Notes: generated by a model not told the origin, from the letters alone. Positions 8,157 through 15,878 are shown, counted from the first letter of the stretch. The stretch is DNA of 64,000 nt from Burkholderiales bacterium (GCA_022841915.1 JALHQN010000005.1:124001-188000); one strand, 5' to 3'. Made by a program: numbers and translations.

Positions 8157-8170
8157 GCACGTGTCATGCC
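8157..8170 (-). promoter_or_regulatory. Putative sigma-54 promoter for glgC1-histidine kinase
   Basis: The minus strand reads GGCATGACACGTGC followed by T, with exact GG-N10-GC spacing. The predicted start near 8145 would give a 95-nt leader. It is divergent from a second such site at 8190-8203. Confidence 0.45.
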
Positions 8171-8189
8171 CGAAGTCCTTGGGCGTCGC

Positions 8190-8203
8190 GGCATGCAATG
8201 TGC
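8190..8203 (+). promoter_or_regulatory. Putative sigma-54 promoter for mgtC-like gene
   Basis: GGCATGCAATGTGC followed by G has exact GG-N10-GC spacing. The predicted start near 8215 is 26 nt before the ATG at 8241, the same leader length seen at other sites in this window. Confidence 0.5.
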
Positions 8204-8240
8204 GATGTAGCGCCAGCACATCGATCGAGGCGCCAAGGCC

Positions 8241-8714
8241 ATGGACGACACTACGGCTCGCATTGTTCTGGGCCATCTGCCTGACACAGAGAGCTTTCTT
8301 CGCGTCGGCACTCGTTTGCTAACCGCTGTCATCCTCGGTGCTCTCATCGGGATACAGCGCGAGTTGGTGGGCAAGCCTGCGGGCCTTCGAACTCACGCGC
8401 TCGTTACCTTGGCCGCCGCAATCTTTACGGTGGTGCCCCTCGAAGCGGGGATGTCGTTCGATGCCGTATCGCGCGTGATTCAAGGCGTGGCGACCGGCAT
8501 CGGCTTCATCGGCGCGGGCGTGATCCTCAAGCGCCAGGAGGAAGGCGAGGTGATCGGGTTGACTACAGCGGCGACCGTGTGGGCAGCCACTGGCGTGGGC
8601 GTGGCGATCGGACTGGGGCATATCCTCATGGCATGCCTCTCAGTCGGGCTGGCTTGGCTGGTGCTGGCGGCGTTCACCCGCATTGACGGTTGGGTGGAGA
8701 AGCGCCGCGGTTAG
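8241..8714 (+). CDS. MgtC/SapB family inner-membrane protein
   Basis: The gene encodes 157 aa with four predicted membrane segments. The family signature is clear: LGALIGIQRELVGKPAGLRT near residue 35, then GFIGAGVI and GLTTAATVWAATGVGVAIG. MgtC proteins affect F-ATPase activity and adaptation to low Mg2+, acid or phosphate stress. The short C-terminus (about 25 residues after the last segment) matches the minimal SapB form without the regulatory ACT-like domain. An AAGG ribosome site lies before the ATG. It is a single gene, divergent from glgC1. Confidence 0.85.
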   Translation: MDDTTARIVLGHLPDTESFLRVGTRLLTAVILGALIGIQRELVGKPAGLRTHALVTLAAAIFTVVPLEAGMSFDAVSRVIQGVATGIGFIGAGVILKRQEEGEVIGLTTAATVWAATGVGVAIGLGHILMACLSVGLAWLVLAAFTRIDGWVEKRRG

Positions 8715-8796
8715 CTCGGGCTGTGCGGCTTGTCTTGTCGGCGAATCATCGTACCTGTCGATCGAGCGCACCACCCGTCTCGCCGTGCGGAAGTGC

Positions 8797-9090
8797 TCAA
8801 CCCGCGCCAGCGCTGAGGGCCTCCGTGCGCCGTCGGTTGATGCTGTCCACACACTTCCCGACCAGGGCAGCCACCGCGATCACGGAATTGGTCACCACGA
8901 AAACCCAATTGTCCAGCAGCAGACTATAGGTCAGAAAACCAATCGAAGCGATGAGCTGGCCCGTAAAAAGCCACGGCGATACACCCGCGACGGATCCACT
9001 GCGCCATTGCTTATAGACCTGGGAGCCGATCGTGACGAGCAACACTGCGGCAGCGAACCAGCCGACGACATCGTGATTGAAGGCGTTCAT
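8797..9090 (-). CDS. PQ-loop/SemiSWEET-like small transporter
   Basis: The gene encodes 97 aa with three membrane helices. The order fits the SemiSWEET/PQ-loop repeat: helix 1 around GWFAAAVLLVTIGSQVYKQW, a polar loop VSPWLFTGQL in place of the PQ motif, then two more helices. Half-size members dimerise to move sugars. The substrate here is unknown. The predicted promoter at 9106-9119 would give a leader of only about 4 nt, and no ribosome site is visible, so translation may be leaderless or the promoter call wrong. Confidence 0.65.
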   Translation of the reverse strand: MNAFNHDVVGWFAAAVLLVTIGSQVYKQWRSGSVAGVSPWLFTGQLIASIGFLTYSLLLDNWVFVVTNSVIAVAALVGKCVDSINRRRTEALSAGAG

Positions 9091-9105
9091 GGTGAATAGG
9101 GCAAC

Positions 9106-9119
9106 GCAATCGGGATGCC
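9106..9119 (-). promoter_or_regulatory. Putative sigma-54 promoter for the PQ-loop gene (leaderless)
   Basis: The minus strand reads GGCATCCCGATTGC followed by G, preceded by T, with exact spacing. It sits in an inverted repeat with the site at 9130-9143. The predicted start is only about 4 nt before the ATG. Confidence 0.35.
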
Positions 9120-9129
9120 ACTTGGTCTG

Positions 9130-9143
9130 GGCACACCGATTGC
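9130..9143 (+). promoter_or_regulatory. Putative sigma-54 promoter for DUF1328 gene
   Basis: GGCACACCGATTGC followed by G has a good GGCAC -24 element and a full TTGC -12 element at exact spacing. The predicted start near 9155 leaves a 67-nt leader before 9222. The outer 10 bp (acgcaatcgg / ccgattgcgt) are a perfect inverted repeat with the divergent site. Confidence 0.6.
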
Positions 9144-9221
9144 GTAGGTTAGCCCAAGCCCCCCTCCGAGCTTCGCTCCGGGAATGGGCGACGTGAACGT
9201 TCTAATCTCGGGAGAATCGAC

Positions 9222-9386
9222 ATGATTAGTTGGGCCGTAACTTTCTTTGTCATCGCACTCATCGCAGCCGTGCTCGGCTTCAGCGGTATCGCGGGAACCG
9301 CCGTCAACATCGCTTGGGCGCTGGCAGTGATCGGCATCATTCTGGCGATCGTCTTTGCCGTCATGGGGCGCCGTCCGCCGATCTGA
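9222..9386 (+). CDS. DUF1328/YtjA-type small membrane protein
   Basis: The gene encodes 54 aa. Two hydrophobic helices (MISWAVTFFVIALIAAVLGF and a second from about residue 28) flank a short turn with GIAGTA, which is the DUF1328 (YtjA) pattern. GGGAGAA precedes the ATG. A paralogue lies at 15705-15878, about half identical by eye. These proteins are widespread in proteobacteria near envelope and osmotic stress genes; the molecular role is unknown. Confidence 0.8.
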   Translation: MISWAVTFFVIALIAAVLGFSGIAGTAVNIAWALAVIGIILAIVFAVMGRRPPI

Positions 9387-9461
9387 GCGGCGAAGTTTCA
9401 AGGGTGTTTCCTTTCTGCCACGCCGCACGTCAGCCATTCGACCTGCGGCGTTTCTCTTTCC

Positions 9462-9870
9462 ATGCGGGGGGGCACATCGTGCGACACGTCTGGATCGTGG
9501 TCATTGGTGTTGGGGCTCGCAGCTTGTGATCAGGCGCAGGAGACCCGTCCCGCCGAGCAGGCGGCCGAAGCCATGCACAAGGGCAACCAAGCCCTGCGCA
9601 CCTTGGTAGACAAGAGTAGACAAGACACGCGAAGGCACGGAAAAGGCCGGGAATGCTGCACGCGAAGGCGCGCGCGAACTGGGGGGACACTGAGCGACGC
9701 CGCCATCACGGCTCGCGTAGAGGCGGCGCTGCTCGCCGAGCAGACCGTGGATGGACCCTCGGGTGCTCGTAGAGACCCATGAAGGGGTGGTGACCCTCAG
9801 CAGGCCGCTGAGCGATCCTCGGTAAGTCGAGCGCGTAGTCGAAGATCGCGCAAGCAGGTTAAGGCCGAAC
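9462..9870 (+). pseudogene. Decayed BON-domain lipoprotein (OsmY-like)
   Basis: The remains of a lipoprotein with a BON domain are spread over three frames. The start gives a signal peptide ending LGLAAC. A perfect 10-bp tandem duplication (gtagacaaga, 9606-9625) breaks the frame; without it the text reads on as VDKTREGTEKAGNAAREGARELG. A six-G run near 9675 would need one more G to join the BON start LSDAAITARVEAALLAE. A third shift near 9750 leads to DPRVLVETHEGVVTLSRPL, and a TAA follows at about 9822. At least three lesions make recent inactivation or serial sequencing error the only explanations, and decay is more likely. Confidence 0.75.
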
Positions 9871-9976
9871 GGGAGGCTCAGGGGGCGCTCGCTCCCGAAG
9901 TGTGAAGACACACCGGGCGGGGTTGCCCCCCGGTCTCCCGGCGAGGTGGGAGCGGGCGCGCGGCGTATTGGTCGGA

Positions 9977-10519
9977 TCAGCTGGCACCCAGGCCCTTCGT
10001 CAGACTCATCAAGTCCTCGGCGTGCTCCTCCTCGGTGGCGAGAATATCCTCGAACAGACGTCGCGTAGTGGGATCGCCTTCGCCGATGTACTGGATGATT
10101 TCCCGGTAGCTTTCGATCGCGATCCGTTCGGCCACCAGGTTCTCTCGGATCATGTCTTCCAGGGTGTCGGCCTCGACGTACTCCGCATGGCTGCGGGCGG
10201 CGAGTCCGTCGGGCGAAAAATTGGGGTTGCCGCCGAGTTCGGATATGCGAGCAGCGAGCTGGTCGGCATGCTCCAGTTCCTCTGTCGAATGCTCCAGAAA
10301 CTCATCGGCGACGCCGTTGGAAGCGAGGCCGCGCGCGGTGTAGTAGTGGCGCCGGTAGCGCAGGGTGCAGACCAGTTCGGTCGCTAAAGCGTCGTTCAGC
10401 AATTGGATGACCTTGTCCTTGTCGCAACCATAGCTGGGCGTGATGGCCCCTTCGTGGATGTTGCGGCGTGCGCGTTCGCGCAGCGAAGCTACGTCGCTTA
10501 GTTCCTGATTCGCAGACAT
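9977..10519 (-). CDS. Ferritin-like/bacterioferritin-type diiron protein
   Basis: The gene encodes 180 aa. A four-helix ferritin-like fold carries diiron ligands: an N-terminal Glu in ALATELVCTLRYRRHYYTA, the paired ExxH in STEELEHADQLAARI, and a second ExxH in ATEEEHAEDLMSL, with Glu in ENLVAERIAIESYREI between. This matches the bacterioferritin/DPS-like group that stores iron or removes peroxide. The upstream 21-residue in-frame extension is dropped because GAGAG precedes the ATG at 10519. It follows the PRC-barrel gene by about 110 bp. I found no sigma-54-like site in that gap, so it may be co-transcribed. Confidence 0.85.
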   Translation of the reverse strand: MSANQELSDVASLRERARRNIHEGAITPSYGCDKDKVIQLLNDALATELVCTLRYRRHYYTARGLASNGVADEFLEHSTEELEHADQLAARISELGGNPNFSPDGLAARSHAEYVEADTLEDMIRENLVAERIAIESYREIIQYIGEGDPTTRRLFEDILATEEEHAEDLMSLTKGLGAS

Positions 10520-10630
10520 TGGCAGTCTCTCTATGGGTGGATGATGCGGAGGAAGGGTTGAGGTCCCGACCGAGGCGACCACACGGCAGCGTGTGATCGC
10601 ACAGCGGTCAGCGGGGCCCTGAAGAGGCGT

Positions 10631-11056
10631 CTATTCCCAGTACGGACGCGTCACGTAATACTTGTGGACGTTCACGCCCCAGCTCTGGTCGGCGAGCGAT
10701 GGCCAGTGGTCTTTGTCGAAACCCGGTGCGGCCTCGAGGCGCTCCTTGGAGATATCGAGCAGGAAGCACTTGTTGTCGGTATCGAGGGTGAGCGCGCCCC
10801 ACGGGATGGCGAAAAGCTTATCGCCGACCCCGAGGAAGCCGCCGCTCGACATGACCGCATACGCGATGCGTCCCATCGGCACATCCAGCATGATTTCGTC
10901 GATGACGCCGAGCTTCTCACCGCCTCGGTTCATCACGTCGTTTCCCTCCAGCGTGCTCGCTAGCATCAATCGTGGCCCGGGACCGTCGGTCTGGCCGGGG
11001 GTTCCGATGATTTGTGCGCCGCCGGGGTTGCGTCCTGAGGTGTTGGTTGCGCTCAT
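10631..11056 (-). CDS. PRC-barrel domain protein
   Basis: The gene encodes 141 aa. After a Gly/Pro-rich start, residues 28-105 form a PRC-barrel: LMLASTLEGNDVMNRGGEKL, then GVIDEIMLDVPMGRIAYAVMS and the loop GDKLFAIPWGAL. PRC barrels occur in RimM and in photosynthetic reaction-centre H subunits. Stand-alone soluble forms are common in stress regions, where they are of unknown function. The tail HKYYVTRPYWE is typical of the stand-alone betaproteobacterial forms. AGGAGAC precedes the ATG. A sigma-54-like site lies at 11144-11157. Confidence 0.85.
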   Translation of the reverse strand: MSATNTSGRNPGGAQIIGTPGQTDGPGPRLMLASTLEGNDVMNRGGEKLGVIDEIMLDVPMGRIAYAVMSSGGFLGVGDKLFAIPWGALTLDTDNKCFLLDISKERLEAAPGFDKDHWPSLADQSWGVNVHKYYVTRPYWE

Positions 11057-11143
11057 GGGGGTCTCCTGTGTTCTGATGATTTGTTCATGATGCCGTCGAC
11101 CAGCGAGGCATCGGGTGCCGCTCAGTGCGATGCTCTGGGAAGT

Positions 11144-11157
11144 GCATCGGCCATGCC
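11144..11157 (-). promoter_or_regulatory. Putative sigma-54 promoter for the PRC-barrel gene
   Basis: The minus strand reads GGCATGGCCGATGC followed by A, with exact GG-N10-GC spacing. The predicted start near 11132 gives a 76-nt leader. The site lies in the short gap after the broken yetF-like gene. Confidence 0.5.
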
Positions 11158-11162
11158 CGGGG

Positions 11163-11658
11163 TCATCGCTTGCGCTTCTTCAGCACGCTCACCTCGCCGT
11201 CGGGCTCGATGTACGCGGTGATGACCTCGCCGATGTCCGACACGCCGTTCCCGCGAAGCTTCTGCAGCCGTTCTTCTTCGGTAAGGAATTCCTTGCGCAG
11301 GTTGCTGCGCAGTATGGTGCCGTTGCGAACGAGCGCGAGAGGACGAGGAACGACGCGGCGCCGCAGGGTCGCCGAGCGGTAAGCGGCACAGTCGACCAGC
11401 ACATTCCCGCCGAAGAATGGTGGAGACGAGCACGATGCCGTCAGTGACCGAGCGGTAATCGGCGGACATGCCGTTCGGCACGGCGGCCGCAACCTTCGTC
11501 ACGAGCAGCATGTCCGAGAGGGCGATGGCGCCCATGTCGTGCCGCACGACGACGCGAAAGGCAAGAAAGAGAAGCGAATAGGTCGCCGTGCCGCGAAAGA
11601 TCGATTCCCGAGATGAGACGGTAAAGCCGAGGGCTTCGCTCCAGTCGATCGCTGGCAT
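11163..11658 (-). pseudogene. Frameshifted yetF-like DUF421 membrane protein
   Basis: Two minus-strand frames together give one DUF421/YetF protein of about 165 aa. The first frame (from the ATG at 11658) has the membrane part: IFRGTATYSLLFLAFRVVVR, then LSDMLLVTKVAAAVPNGMSA and YRSVTDGIVLVSTI. The second frame, down to 11163, has the conserved cytoplasmic half (FFGGNVLVDCAAYRS through RPLALVRNGTILRSNLRKEF to ITAYIEPDGEVSVLKK). The join lies near 11415, in ctcgtctccaccattcttcgg. One base would restore it, so a sequencing error is possible. Confidence 0.75.
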
Positions 11659-11760
11659 GTCGCATCACCCAGCGCGGCACAGCGGGTCGATTCTCAATGC
11701 GCCGTGCCGTGCGCAGAGGCTCGCCGGGCGTACAGCTCGGCGGACTCCTCCCACGGGCCC

Positions 11761-13326
11761 CTACAGAGACTGGGACGCGGCTTCGCTTTGATTCGACGCG
11801 GCGCCCTGCGACCGCGCGGCTTGGCGCTGTGCTGTGCGACGCTCCGAGGCGAGGGCGGCGATCGGGCGAGGCGGTGTACTGCGCCTTGGTTCAGCGCCCG
11901 TGACCGACATGCGCCGCGCCTCCACGGAAGGGATGCGCAAGGCGGTACGATACTTCGCGACTGTTCGGCGCGCCACCTTGATCGAACGGCTCGCTAGGAT
12001 GCGCGCGATCTGCACGTCCGAGAGTGGATCGGCCGGATTCTCCGCCGCGATCAGTTCTCGAATGAGTGCGCGGATGGCGGTCGACGAGCATGTGGTGCCA
12101 TCCTCGTCGTTGGTCAGCCGGCTGGAGAAGAAGCGCTTGAGTTCGATCAGCCCCGTCGGCGTTTCCATGTACTTGTTGCTGGTGACGCGCGAAATCGTGG
12201 AGGGATGGAGTCCGAGTTCGCGGGCGACGTCGCGCAGCATCATCGGGCGCATGGCCAATTCGCCCAGTTCCAGGAAGCGCCGCTGTCGGTCGACGATCAC
12301 CTGCGCGACGCGTTGAATGGTTTCGAAGCGCTGCTGCACGTTGCGGATCAGCCAGCGAGCCTCTTGCAGATGCCGGGTCATGGCGCCGTTGCCCGATCGA
12401 TCGCGTTGCAGCGCATCGGCGTAGATCTGGTTGATCTGGATGTTCGGCAGTGCTTGCGGGTGGATGGAGGCGACCCATTTGCCGTTGACCTTGCGCGTGA
12501 TGACATCGGCAACCACATAGCGAGCCTGGGCGTCGCTGAACTGCGCGCCGGGCCGAGGATTGAGGCTGCGGATCAGTATGTTCGCGCGACGGATGGTCTC
12601 TTCGCCGCAGCCGAGCTTGTGGGACAGACGGGTGGAATCGTGCAGGGCGAGCAGATCGATGTGTTCGCGCACGATCCTCTTCGCGATGCAGACATCGTCG
12701 GTTTGTTCTGGCAGTCGCTCCAACTGCAGCGCCAGGCATTCGGCGAGCGAGCGCGCGCCGATGCCGGGTGGATCCATGCTCTGCACGAAGCGTACGGCGA
12801 CGTCGATGTCTTCCTCACCGATCGGACACTCGGGCGGCACGGCGGACAAGATCTCCTCCGGCGTCTGGCGCAGGTAGCCATCGTCGTCCAAGCCATCGAT
12901 CACCACTTCCACGACGAGTCGATCGGCATCGTTCAGCCGGTTGCCGGCGAGTTGCTCGACGAGGTGATCGCGCAGCGTCGTACTGGGGGCGTAGCCTTCG
13001 CCGATGGGCCGCTCGTCCTCGTTGCGCTTGGGCGTGGTGCTGCTCCACGGGTCGTGTTCATCGCGATCGTCCCCGGCATCGGAGACCGATGTCGGCATCG
13101 GTGTGGCTTCGGCGGCCTCGTCTTCGGCGGTGGCCGCGGCGTCTCCCGAGGCGGTCGAGCCCGTCGTCGTGGTCTCGGTGCGTTCCAGGAACGGGTTGTT
13201 GGACAGGGCCTCTTCCACCTCGTGCTCGAGGTCGGCCGCGGACAGTTGCAGAATGCGGATCGCCTGGACGATCTGGGGCGACAACGTCAGTTGCTGGGTG
13301 GCACGAAGTTCAAGCGTTTGTTGCAT
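11761..13326 (-). CDS. rpoN: RNA polymerase sigma-54 factor (probable second copy)
   Basis: The gene encodes 521 aa. Region I is present at the start (LELRATQQLTLSPQIVQAIRILQLS), followed by an acidic, Thr/Ala-rich region II (about 50-115), the core-binding domain, the helix-turn-helix (VARELGLHPSTISRVTSNKY) and the RpoN box ARRTVAKYRTALRIPS near 452-467. About 53 extra residues (Arg, Ser, Ala, Gln-rich) follow the box, where most RpoN proteins stop. It is not next to lptB, hpf or ptsN, the usual rpoN neighbours, which suggests a second copy. The ATG at 13326 has GGGAG. The best sigma-54-like promoter in the window (13359-13372) sits 33 bp upstream, implying autoregulation. Confidence 0.93.
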   Translation of the reverse strand: MQQTLELRATQQLTLSPQIVQAIRILQLSAADLEHEVEEALSNNPFLERTETTTTGSTASGDAAATAEDEAAEATPMPTSVSDAGDDRDEHDPWSSTTPKRNEDERPIGEGYAPSTTLRDHLVEQLAGNRLNDADRLVVEVVIDGLDDDGYLRQTPEEILSAVPPECPIGEEDIDVAVRFVQSMDPPGIGARSLAECLALQLERLPEQTDDVCIAKRIVREHIDLLALHDSTRLSHKLGCGEETIRRANILIRSLNPRPGAQFSDAQARYVVADVITRKVNGKWVASIHPQALPNIQINQIYADALQRDRSGNGAMTRHLQEARWLIRNVQQRFETIQRVAQVIVDRQRRFLELGELAMRPMMLRDVARELGLHPSTISRVTSNKYMETPTGLIELKRFFSSRLTNDEDGTTCSSTAIRALIRELIAAENPADPLSDVQIARILASRSIKVARRTVAKYRTALRIPSVEARRMSVTGAEPRRSTPPRPIAALASERRTAQRQAARSQGAASNQSEAASQSL

Positions 13327-13358
13327 GAGAGGCTCCCGGTATCGACGCAGCGTCATCT

Positions 13359-13372
13359 GCAAGGACCGTGCC
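13359..13372 (-). promoter_or_regulatory. Sigma-54 promoter of rpoN, near-consensus
   Basis: The minus strand reads CTCGGCACGGTCCTTGCA: GGCACGG at -24, TTGCA at -12 and exact GG-N10-GC spacing. Only the T before GG differs from consensus. The predicted start near 13347 gives a 21-nt leader that retains the GGGAG ribosome site. Confidence 0.75.
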
Positions 13373-13794
13373 GAGCGCGTCTTCGTGTGGAGGGCGAAGC
13401 GCAAGTGACGGATGTTTAAGCACAAGATTCGTCGACGACCGGCGCATAGCCGCCGGCAGGAGGTAAAAAGGCGGGTGGGGATCGGAAAATGCTACGAGCT
13501 TCGTGAGCGAAGGCACGCGTTCATTGTCTCGGGAAGTTCGCATGAACAGCGTGCGGTTGAGGTCCCTCTGGACAGGGCAGAGGAAGCGAATCGCTGGCTG
13601 TCATTGCGTTCGCTCGATGGCCACAGCGGCGCGCGCCCTGTCTGGGAGGATCTCGGATCGGCCCGCTCGATCCAGGCGGCGCTGCCATGTGCCCATGCGG
13701 TGGGTCTGGCTCCTCGTAATTCTTGGATGCGGGGGACCCTCTCTTTCCTCTCGGATTGCGTTGAACGGGGTCGCTTCCGAGGGAAGATCGCTTT
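13373..13794. other. Intergenic region between rpoN and the 82-aa gene
   Basis: Together with the two flanking promoter sites this forms a gap of about 525 bp between divergent genes. Open frames run through it but none has a ribosome site or a recognisable product. Enhancer sites for an NtrC-type activator would be expected here; I could not define one by eye. Confidence 0.4.
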
Positions 13795-13808
13795 GGCATG
13801 GATCATGC
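13795..13808 (+). promoter_or_regulatory. Putative sigma-54 promoter for the 82-aa gene
   Basis: TTGGCATGGATCATGCG has TTGGCATGG at -24 and ATGC at -12 with exact GG-N10-GC spacing. The predicted start near 13820 is 33 nt before the ATG at 13853. Confidence 0.6.
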
Positions 13809-13852
13809 GTAGACACGAGGGCAGCAGAAGAAAACCAATTCAGGAGGTCAGA

Positions 13853-14101
13853 ATGAAACGCAAGGTCTCGAGGACGCAGCCCGTCCAAGCACCGAAGGTC
13901 GACGATCGGCAACTCGTCGAAGCGATCGTGATGTCATTGGTCGAGTACCGTGCAGCATGTCGACGCTTCAACGAGCGGCGCAAGACGCGAGGGTTCGACC
14001 ACATGTGCGGCAAGTTGCTCGACCAGATCGCCCTGCGCAAGACGTTGCTGCGGTTGCTGGTTGCCGAGGCTCGAGACGGAGACCGTCCATTGCCCGCCTA
14101 G
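13853..14101 (+). CDS. Small basic helical protein of unknown function
   Basis: The gene encodes 82 aa with a perfect AGGAGGT ribosome site 6 nt before the ATG, which fixes the start inside a longer open frame. The protein is basic and helical, with a core (RQLVEAIVMSLVEYRAACR to KLLDQIALRKTLLRLLVAEA) that could form a helical hairpin. There is no signal peptide or membrane segment. It sits between rpoN and the HtrA-type protease with its own sigma-54-like promoter. I do not recognise the family. A small regulator or adaptor is possible but nothing here shows it. Confidence 0.65.
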   Translation: MKRKVSRTQPVQAPKVDDRQLVEAIVMSLVEYRAACRRFNERRKTRGFDHMCGKLLDQIALRKTLLRLLVAEARDGDRPLPA

Positions 14102-14133
14102 CGCTAGAGCGTTCGACGGTCATCGTCGGTTCG

Positions 14134-14147
14134 GGTACGCCGATTGC
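14134..14147 (+). promoter_or_regulatory. Putative sigma-54 promoter for the HtrA-type protease
   Basis: GGTACGCCGATTGC followed by G has a full TTGC -12 element and exact spacing; the -24 element differs by one base (GGTACG). The predicted start near 14159 lies after the alternative start at 14144 and so supports translation from 14198. Confidence 0.55.
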
Positions 14148-14197
14148 GTACGGGCGTCGACGGGCGCATCCTGCGCCGGCATCGGTATGGCGTTCAG

Positions 14198-15430
14198 ATG
14201 GTTTCTTGGAAATGGATGATCGTCCTTGCGTCCGCCACCGGCGTACTCGTCGCTCTGTCGCCCGTGGAGTTCATCTGGAAGGGCAGAGCGCTCGCATACG
14301 CGCCTCCTTCAGCATCGTCCGAGAACCCGCGGGGCACTCAGCGCCTGCAGGCCGCGTTACCCGACTTCACGGCTTTGGTCGAGCGTGTCGGGCCCGCAGT
14401 CGTGAACGTGACCACGCGCTCGTTGCCGAAGACGCCCGCGGATGTGGCGGCGCGCCACTATCACCTGTATCGCGGTTTGGTCGGTGAAGACGGGCCGGCC
14501 GTGGAAGGCGAGGTCGGCATCGGCTCCGGCTTCATCTTTCGCAATGACGGTTACATTCTGACCAACGCTCACGTCGTCCAGGGCGCTGAAGAGGTCCACG
14601 TTCGGTTGCACGGCAACAGCAACGAGCTGCGTGCCCGTGTGGTCGGGATCGACACGGTCACCGATATCGCGCTGCTGAAGATCGAGGCAAGCGGGCTTCC
14701 CGTGGTGCGCACCGGCAGTTCGGTAGCGCTCAGGGTAGGCGATTGGGTGGCTGCGATCGGCTCGCCCTTCGGCTTCGACAACACAATCACCGCCGGTATC
14801 GTGAGCGCGAAGGAGCGGCGCCTGCCGAACGGCTCGCAGATGCCGTTTCTGCAAAGCGACGTGGCGATCAATCCCGGCAGTTCCGGGGGGCCGCTCGTGA
14901 ATCTCGCGGGTGAAGTCGTCGGCATCAATTCCAAGATCTACACGCGGACCGGCGGCTACATGGGAGTATCGTTCGCGATGCCGATCGAGACCGCCATCGA
15001 GGTGGGCGACGAACTGCGTCAGCGCGGGACCGTGACCCGTGGTTTCCTCGGCATCGAGACGCAGCCGCTGACCCCTAAGCTCGCCTCGGCCTTCGGGCTG
15101 GAGCAGGTCTCGGGGGCGTTGGTGACCGGTGTCCAAGCCGGAAGTCCGGCCGGCGGCGCAGGGATCCGGGTAGGGGACATCGTGCTGTCGTATGCGGGCA
15201 AGTCGGTCGACGGACCACGCGCACTCTCCCGTGCGGTGAGCGACAGCGCCCCGGGCCGACACCGTCGCATGGACGTCTGGCGTGGTCGCGAACGCCTGCA
15301 AATTCGCGTTCAGGTCGGTGCCACGCCCGAGGAGGAACCGCCCACGTCTACCGCGGTCGGCACGCGCGCGGGACTGCTGAACGTGCAGGATCCCTGTCCG
15401 AGCCCGGGCTGGGCTGTCGCAGGCCGCTGA
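14198..15430 (+). CDS. Trypsin-like serine protease with PDZ domain (HtrA/DegS-like)
   Basis: The gene encodes 410 aa from 14198. One N-terminal hydrophobic segment ([19 protein letters not shown]) anchors or exports it to the periplasm. The trypsin-like domain (about 70-270) has the full triad: His in NAHVV, Asp in TDIALLKIE and Ser in NPGSSGGPL. One PDZ domain follows (about 285-375; [20 protein letters not shown]). One PDZ and one anchor are the DegS layout; DegP and DegQ have two. A 37-residue Pro/Thr-rich tail is extra. It probably degrades or senses misfolded envelope proteins. The start at 14144 is rejected because the predicted transcript begins after it. Confidence 0.88.
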   Translation: MVSWKWMIVLASATGVLVALSPVEFIWKGRALAYAPPSASSENPRGTQRLQAALPDFTALVERVGPAVVNVTTRSLPKTPADVAARHYHLYRGLVGEDGPAVEGEVGIGSGFIFRNDGYILTNAHVVQGAEEVHVRLHGNSNELRARVVGIDTVTDIALLKIEASGLPVVRTGSSVALRVGDWVAAIGSPFGFDNTITAGIVSAKERRLPNGSQMPFLQSDVAINPGSSGGPLVNLAGEVVGINSKIYTRTGGYMGVSFAMPIETAIEVGDELRQRGTVTRGFLGIETQPLTPKLASAFGLEQVSGALVTGVQAGSPAGGAGIRVGDIVLSYAGKSVDGPRALSRAVSDSAPGRHRRMDVWRGRERLQIRVQVGATPEEEPPTSTAVGTRAGLLNVQDPCPSPGWAVAGR

Positions 15431-15603
15431 ACATCGGCGGCGCACTCCTCTATCTCGAACGGGCGCCCAGCCCAGCCTGCAACGCCATCACTCCGTCGTC
15501 GCCACTTCCACTCTCGAATGGGCACGCCCTGTCGGCTGTGCGCTGCAGCGCGTGCGGCCACGTGTGCTGCGGGTTTGGAACGGGGCGGTGCGTGCCTACG
15601 CAT

Positions 15604-15617
15604 GGAACGTCCTTGGC
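15604..15617 (+). promoter_or_regulatory. Weak putative sigma-54 promoter for the second DUF1328 gene
   Basis: GGAACGTCCTTGGC followed by A keeps GG-N10-GC spacing but lacks the C of GGCA and has TGGCA instead of TTGCA. A good -24 element, TTGGCACG at 15613-15620, overlaps it without a matching -12. Confidence 0.25.
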
Positions 15618-15704
15618 ACGCGGGTACGGACCGTGCGAACGGGCGAGACGCACGGCGAAACGTGTGTGTCGACAAGAACGATTCAAAACCAGCGGAGAAC
15701 ACGC

Positions 15705-15878
15705 ATGATCGAATGGGCCATCATATTCTTCATCATCTCGCTCATCGCCGGGGTGTTCGGCTTCACCAACATCGCGGCGGGCGCGCGCGGCATCGCGAAG
15801 ATACTGTTCTTCATTGCACTGGCCATCTTCCTGATCGTTTTGGTCTTCGGTGTTCTGTTGGGGATGTTGGTGTTCTAG
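15705..15878 (+). CDS. DUF1328/YtjA-type small membrane protein, second copy
   Basis: The gene encodes 57 aa with two membrane helices ([20 protein letters not shown] and a second from about residue 30) around a turn, [10 protein letters not shown]. It shares the pattern of the copy at 9222-9386. GGAGAA precedes the ATG. The gene stands alone between the protease and a strong hairpin. Function is unknown; it is an envelope protein by sequence. Confidence 0.82.
   Translation: MIEWAIIFFIISLIAGVFGFTNIAAGARGIAKILFFIALAIFLIVLVFGVLLGMLVF

Noticed and set aside
13795-13808. Additional good -24-only matches such as TTGGCACG at 15613 and TGGCACG in the rpoN coding region
   Set aside because: The -24 element is not followed by GC at N10 spacing, so they were not counted.
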